Assembly (NCBI RefSeq): GCF_014205215.1
Contig: NZ_JACHNC010000001.1
Span: 1,803,001-1,867,000 of the forward strand
Length of the DNA: 64,000 bases
Origin: Actinoplanes lobatus
Lineage (GTDB): Bacteria > Actinomycetota > Actinomycetes > Mycobacteriales > Micromonosporaceae
Direction: 5' to 3'
Every line of letters starts with the position of its first letter. Positions within the stretch are counted from its first letter, which is position 1. Position numbers and translations under genes: made by a program. Under the pieces are notes generated by a model, which made no database searches, had not been told where the DNA came from, and saw only the letters and a list, made by a program, of their open reading frames with translations. Below are positions 61,009 to 64,000 of the stretch, piece after piece.

Positions 61009-64000
61009 TCAGCAGCCGCAGGCGACCAACCGGGCGGCGATGTCGTCCAGCGCGGCCCGGGCCGTGATCGCGTTCGCCCCGCCCTTCGCCATGATCGCGA
61101 AGACCAGCGGCCGCCGCTCCCGGGTGACCAGCACCCCGGCCAGGGTGTTCACCCCACTCAGCGACCCGGTCTTGGCCCGGACGATGCCCTGCGCGGTCTC
61201 GTTGGCGCTCGGCGTGGCGAACCGCGTCTCCAGAGTGCCGGACCAGCCGGCCACCGGCAGACCGTTGAACAGGTTGCTGAGCGCCGGCTGATCCGGGCCG
61301 GCGGCCAGCGCCAGGGTCTTGACCAGCAGCTCCGGGGCGATGGTGTTGCGGTTGGACAGGCCGCTCGCGTCATTGAGGACGGCCAGTTCGGCGGGCAGGC
61401 CCAACTCGGTCAACTGGTTCTCCATCGCGGTGGCCGCGCCCTTGAAGCTCGGCTCCTCGCCGGCCGCCAGCGCGACCTGCCGCCCCAGCGCCTCGGCCAC
61501 CACGTTGTCGCTCTGCTGCAACATCCAGTCGACGATCTGCACCATCGGCGGCGACTCGACCTTGCCCAACTCGTCCCCGGGGGCGATCGTCGCCGACGCC
61601 ACCGCCGAGGCCGACGGCGCCGGGTCGACGGCCGCCGTCTCCGGCGCCTCGCCCTTCGACACCGCCGACGCGGGGACGCCGATCATCTTGGCGAACAGTT
61701 TGCCGGCCGCCAGCGCCGGATCCGAGTGCCGCGGATCCCCGCCGTACTCGTTGTGCACCGGCTCGACCCGCCCCGCGTTGACCATCAGCGACTGGATCCG
61801 GGCCACCTGCCCGGCCGCGATGTCCCCGCTGCCCCAGCCGGGCGCCGTCTCCGACCCGGTGAACAGGGAGGTGTCCACCGTCACCCGGGTCGGCTTCGTA
61901 CCGCCGAGCGCCTTCTTCACCTGCGCCGCCAGATCGTCCAGGCGGGCCGCCCCCGGGAAGAGGTCCTTGTCGTCCTCCTCGACCGCCAGCGTCGGGTCAC
62001 CACCGCCGATGATCACCACCTCGCCGGGCCGCTCCCCGGCCACCACGCGGGTCTCCAGCCGGTGCGCCGGCCCGCGCGCGGCCAGCACGGTCGCCGCGGT
62101 CAGCACCTTCGTCGTCGAGGCTGGGGTGGTCATCTTGTCGGCGTTCCGCTCGTACAGCACCGTCCCGGTCGCCGCGTCGACCACCTGGACGTGCACGGTG
62201 GAACCCAGCGCCGGCGCGTTGACCAGCGGATCCAGCGCCGCCTTGACGGCCGCCGGGTCCGGTGCGGCGCCGTCCGCCTCGGCCGCCGCCAGCACCGGCG
62301 TCGGCGTCGGCTCCGGGGTGGGCGCCGCCGTCGTGGGCGCGGCGGTCGGTTCGGCGCCGAGCCATTCGTCGACCGGCCCGGGCCGCACCACGAGACCCGC
62401 TGCCGCCGCCCCCGCCACCAGCGTCAAGATCACAAGAGCGGACACCATTTTCGTACGGGACTTGCGGGGAACCGCCTCGCCCGCAGCGACGCCGTCACCG
62501 GTCCCGGCCGTAACGCCCGCGCCGGGCTGAGGTGCGGCTTGCGCTCCCCACGGCGGCGTACTCACCGAGGCGGTGTTCAACGGCACGGAGGCGCGCCCGT
62601 AGCCACCCGGGTCCGCCGGGCCGCTCTCCCCGCCACCGCGTCCCGGCCCACCGATCCCCGGCCCGCCGTTTCCTGGCCCGCCGTTTCCTGGCCCACCAAT
62701 CCCGGGCCCGCCGATCCCCGGCCCGCCATGACCCGGTCCATCGGCCCAGGGTCCGCCGGCCGCGGGTCCGCCGGCCCGGGGCGGGGTCCCGCCGGGTGCG
62801 CCCGGCGCGGGTGCGATTCCGCCGGCGGGCAGCCCGAGGCTCGCGGTCCGGTCCGGATCCACGGAACGGCCCGGAGCAGCGGCCCGGCTCACGATCTGCC
62901 CGAGGTTGGCGGTACGTCCCGGGTCGTTCTCCTGGCCCGGAGCAGCGGCGATCCCGGAGCCGGGCGCCCCGCCGAGATCGGAGGGCCTTCCCGGTTCGAG
63001 GGCCCGCCCGAAATCAGCGGTCCTCCCCGGATCGAGGGCCCGCCCGAAGTCGGCGGTCTTCCCCGGGTCCGTGCCTTGCCCCTCGCTCGGGCGGCCAGGC
63101 ACAGCGGCTTGACCGGCTCCGGACCAACCCGGCACAGGGGCGTGACCGACCTCAGGTCGACCCGGCACCGCGGCCGTCCCCTGCCCACCGTGCTGACGGG
63201 GATCGCCAGATTGACCCGAGTCGCCGACCTGACGGGGATCGCCAGGCAAACGAAGATCATCAGGCAGACGGTGGTCGCTGGGCTGACGGTGATCGCCGGG
63301 CTGACCCGGGTCACCGACCTGACGAGGATCGCCAGGCAAACGAAGATTGCCAGGCAAACGAGGGTCGGCAGGCTGGCCCTGGGCACCGACCTGACGGGGT
63401 TCGGCAGCCTGGCCCGGAGTACCGACCTGACGAGGATCGGCGGGCTGGCCCGAAGCGCCGACCTGACGAGGATCGGCGGGCTGGCCCGAAGCGCCGACCT
63501 GACGAGGATCGGCGGGCTGGCCCGAAGCGCCGACCTGACGAGGATCGGCGGGCTGGCCCGAAGCGCCGACCTGACGAGGATCGGCGGGCTGGCCCGAAGC
63601 GCCGACCTGAGCGGAGCCGGCGGAACGTCCATGCGTCCCGGGCTGCCCGTTCCCAGGACGGCCTGATCCGGCGACCTGACTCAGATCAGCGGGACGTCTC
63701 GGCGCTCCGGCCTGCCCAAGATCGGTCGGCCGGTTCGAAACGCCACCATGGTCCGGATTCGCAGTTTGCGCATCATGCGAAGCGCGGCCGGCCGGCCCAC
63801 CGTGCGCGGGCGGCCCGGCTGCCCACGCACCGCGCACGGCCGGCTCCCCGGGCAGACCCGGGCCCTCGCCGCCCTGCGGGACCGCGGCACGGTCTGGTCG
63901 CGGCGGCGTCGAACCAGGCTGAGGGGCCGAGCCGGACTGAGGTGTCAAGCCGGACTGAGGCATGGTGCTGGACTGAGCCGTGGTGCCGGACTGACCGGTG
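61009..64000 (-). CDS. dacB: D-alanyl-D-alanine carboxypeptidase/PBP4 with long repetitive N-terminus (5' end beyond window)
   Basis: The C-terminal third is a class C PBP (DacB/PBP4): SxxK as STTK (about residue 615 counted from ATG 63963), SDN in QQSDNVVAEAL and KTG in RAKTGSLSG. A TM helix (MVSALVILTLVAGAAAAGLVV) precedes it, so the enzyme faces the wall and trims or cross-cuts peptidoglycan. Before the TM are over 450 low-complexity cytoplasmic residues rich in Gly/Pro/Gln, with five exact 12-aa repeats. The frame stays open upstream of ATG 63963 to the window edge with the same QSG-type repeats, so the true start is probably outside. Confidence 0.88.
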   Translation of the reverse strand, partial: TGQSGTTAQSSTMPQSGLTPQSGSAPQPGSTPPRPDRAAVPQGGEGPGLPGEPAVRGAWAAGPPAHGGPAGRASHDAQTANPDHGGVSNRPTDLGQAGAPRRPADLSQVAGSGRPGNGQPGTHGRSAGSAQVGASGQPADPRQVGASGQPADPRQVGASGQPADPRQVGASGQPADPRQVGASGQPADPRQVGTPGQAAEPRQVGAQGQPADPRLPGNLRLPGDPRQVGDPGQPGDHRQPSDHRLPDDLRLPGDPRQVGDSGQSGDPRQHGGQGTAAVPGRPEVGHAPVPGWSGAGQAAVPGRPSEGQGTDPGKTADFGRALDPGRTADFGRALEPGRPSDLGGAPGSGIAAAPGQENDPGRTANLGQIVSRAAAPGRSVDPDRTASLGLPAGGIAPAPGAPGGTPPRAGGPAAGGPWADGPGHGGPGIGGPGIGGPGNGGPGNGGPGIGGPGRGGGESGPADPGGYGRASVPLNTASVSTPPWGAQAAPQPGAGVTAGTGDGVAAGEAVPRKSRTKMVSALVILTLVAGAAAAGLVVRPGPVDEWLGAEPTAAPTTAAPTPEPTPTPVLAAAEADGAAPDPAAVKAALDPLVNAPALGSTVHVQVVDAATGTVLYERNADKMTTPASTTKVLTAATVLAARGPAHRLETRVVAGERPGEVVIIGGGDPTLAVEEDDKDLFPGAARLDDLAAQVKKALGGTKPTRVTVDTSLFTGSETAPGWGSGDIAAGQVARIQSLMVNAGRVEPVHNEYGGDPRHSDPALAAGKLFAKMIGVPASAVSKGEAPETAAVDPAPSASAVASATIAPGDELGKVESPPMVQIVDWMLQQSDNVVAEALGRQVALAAGEEPSFKGAATAMENQLTELGLPAELAVLNDASGLSNRNTIAPELLVKTLALAAGPDQPALSNLFNGLPVAGWSGTLETRFATPSANETAQGIVRAKTGSLSGVNTLAGVLVTRERRPLVFAIMAKGGANAITARAALDDIAARLVACGC
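63424..63603. repeat. five perfect 36-bp tandem repeats in the dacB N-terminal region
   Basis: Units at 63424, 63460, 63496, 63532 and 63568 are identical over 36 bp and in frame, encoding a 12-residue unit (QVGASGQPADPR). Diverged units flank them on both sides. Perfect identity suggests recent expansion or gene conversion, so copy number is likely to vary. Confidence 0.92.

Overview
The window looks like chromosome of a high-GC filamentous actinobacterium of the Micromonosporaceae, most likely Actinoplanes or a close relative. The evidence is very high GC coding sequence, frequent GTG/TTG starts, many ATGA/GTGA gene overlaps, Lsr2, CarD, ClpC1 and DisA/RadA, and a type III PKS/UbiA cluster of the kind described from Actinoplanes. 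The gene order ispF-ispD-carD, lpqE-radA-disA, def/ACT-mutY, clpC1-lsr2-lysS, coaX, panD-panC, DUF2520, DUF3180-folK-folB-folP, folE-ftsH, hpt-tilS-metallopeptidase-dacB follows the M. tuberculosis Rv3581c-Rv3627c backbone (order from memory). This makes lineage-specific insertions easy to see. No rRNA, tRNA, CRISPR array, complete IS or integrase was recognised.

Layout. 0.2-5.4 kb: RDD membrane protein coupled to a HisC-type aminotransferase, a PQQ-like propeller protein, a conserved unknown and a TPR membrane protein. 5.4-8.3 kb: ispF, ispD, carD and an anchored thioredoxin-like protein. 8.3-12.6 kb: a compact secondary-metabolite locus (type III PKS, acyl-CoA dehydrogenase-like flavoprotein, SAM methyltransferase and divergent UbiA prenyltransferase) that fits alkyl(hydro)quinone meroterpenoids of the Actinoplanes agq type, plus a small coupled membrane protein. 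12.7-16.1 kb: lpqE, radA, disA (c-di-AMP). 16.1-17.7 kb: a gene-poor block rich in direct and inverted repeats. 17.7-30.2 kb: ThpR-like 2H phosphoesterase, cell-surface protein, def, ACT protein, mutY, clpC1, lsr2, lysS, coaX, nadC, nadB and a septum-formation lipoprotein. 30.3-32.5 kb: panD, panC, DUF2520. 32.7-34.8 kb: midA overlapping an orphan nuoD. 34.8-38.1 kb: membrane or unknown proteins. 38.2-40.5 kb: folate genes.

The most unusual part is 40.6-55.3 kb, about 14.7 kb sitting between folP and folE, which are adjacent in M. tuberculosis. It has three transcription units. (A) A plus-strand operon has T4SS-like parts: a 41-aa leader ORF, a VirB2-like protein, a TcpE/VirB3-like protein, a 1101-aa VirB4-like ATPase, a VirB6/TrbL-like protein, a VirB8/NTF2-like protein and a transglycosylase-M23 wall hydrolase. 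It has no relaxase or integrase. (B) A minus-strand operon carries a YbaB-like protein, a WXG100-like protein, a 331-aa polymorphic toxin whose C-terminus reads as a CD38/ADP-ribosyl-cyclase-type NADase, a candidate immunity protein and a membrane protein. (C) A plus-strand operon carries a soluble EccC/FtsK-like ATPase, a coiled-coil two-TM protein and an 86-aa helical protein. I read this as a domesticated secretion island combining T4SS-like and type VII-like machinery with an NAD-destroying effector; the functional linkage is inference.

55.3-64 kb: folE, ftsH, hpt, tilS, a DUF2342 metallopeptidase, and dacB whose long repetitive N-terminus runs off the right edge.
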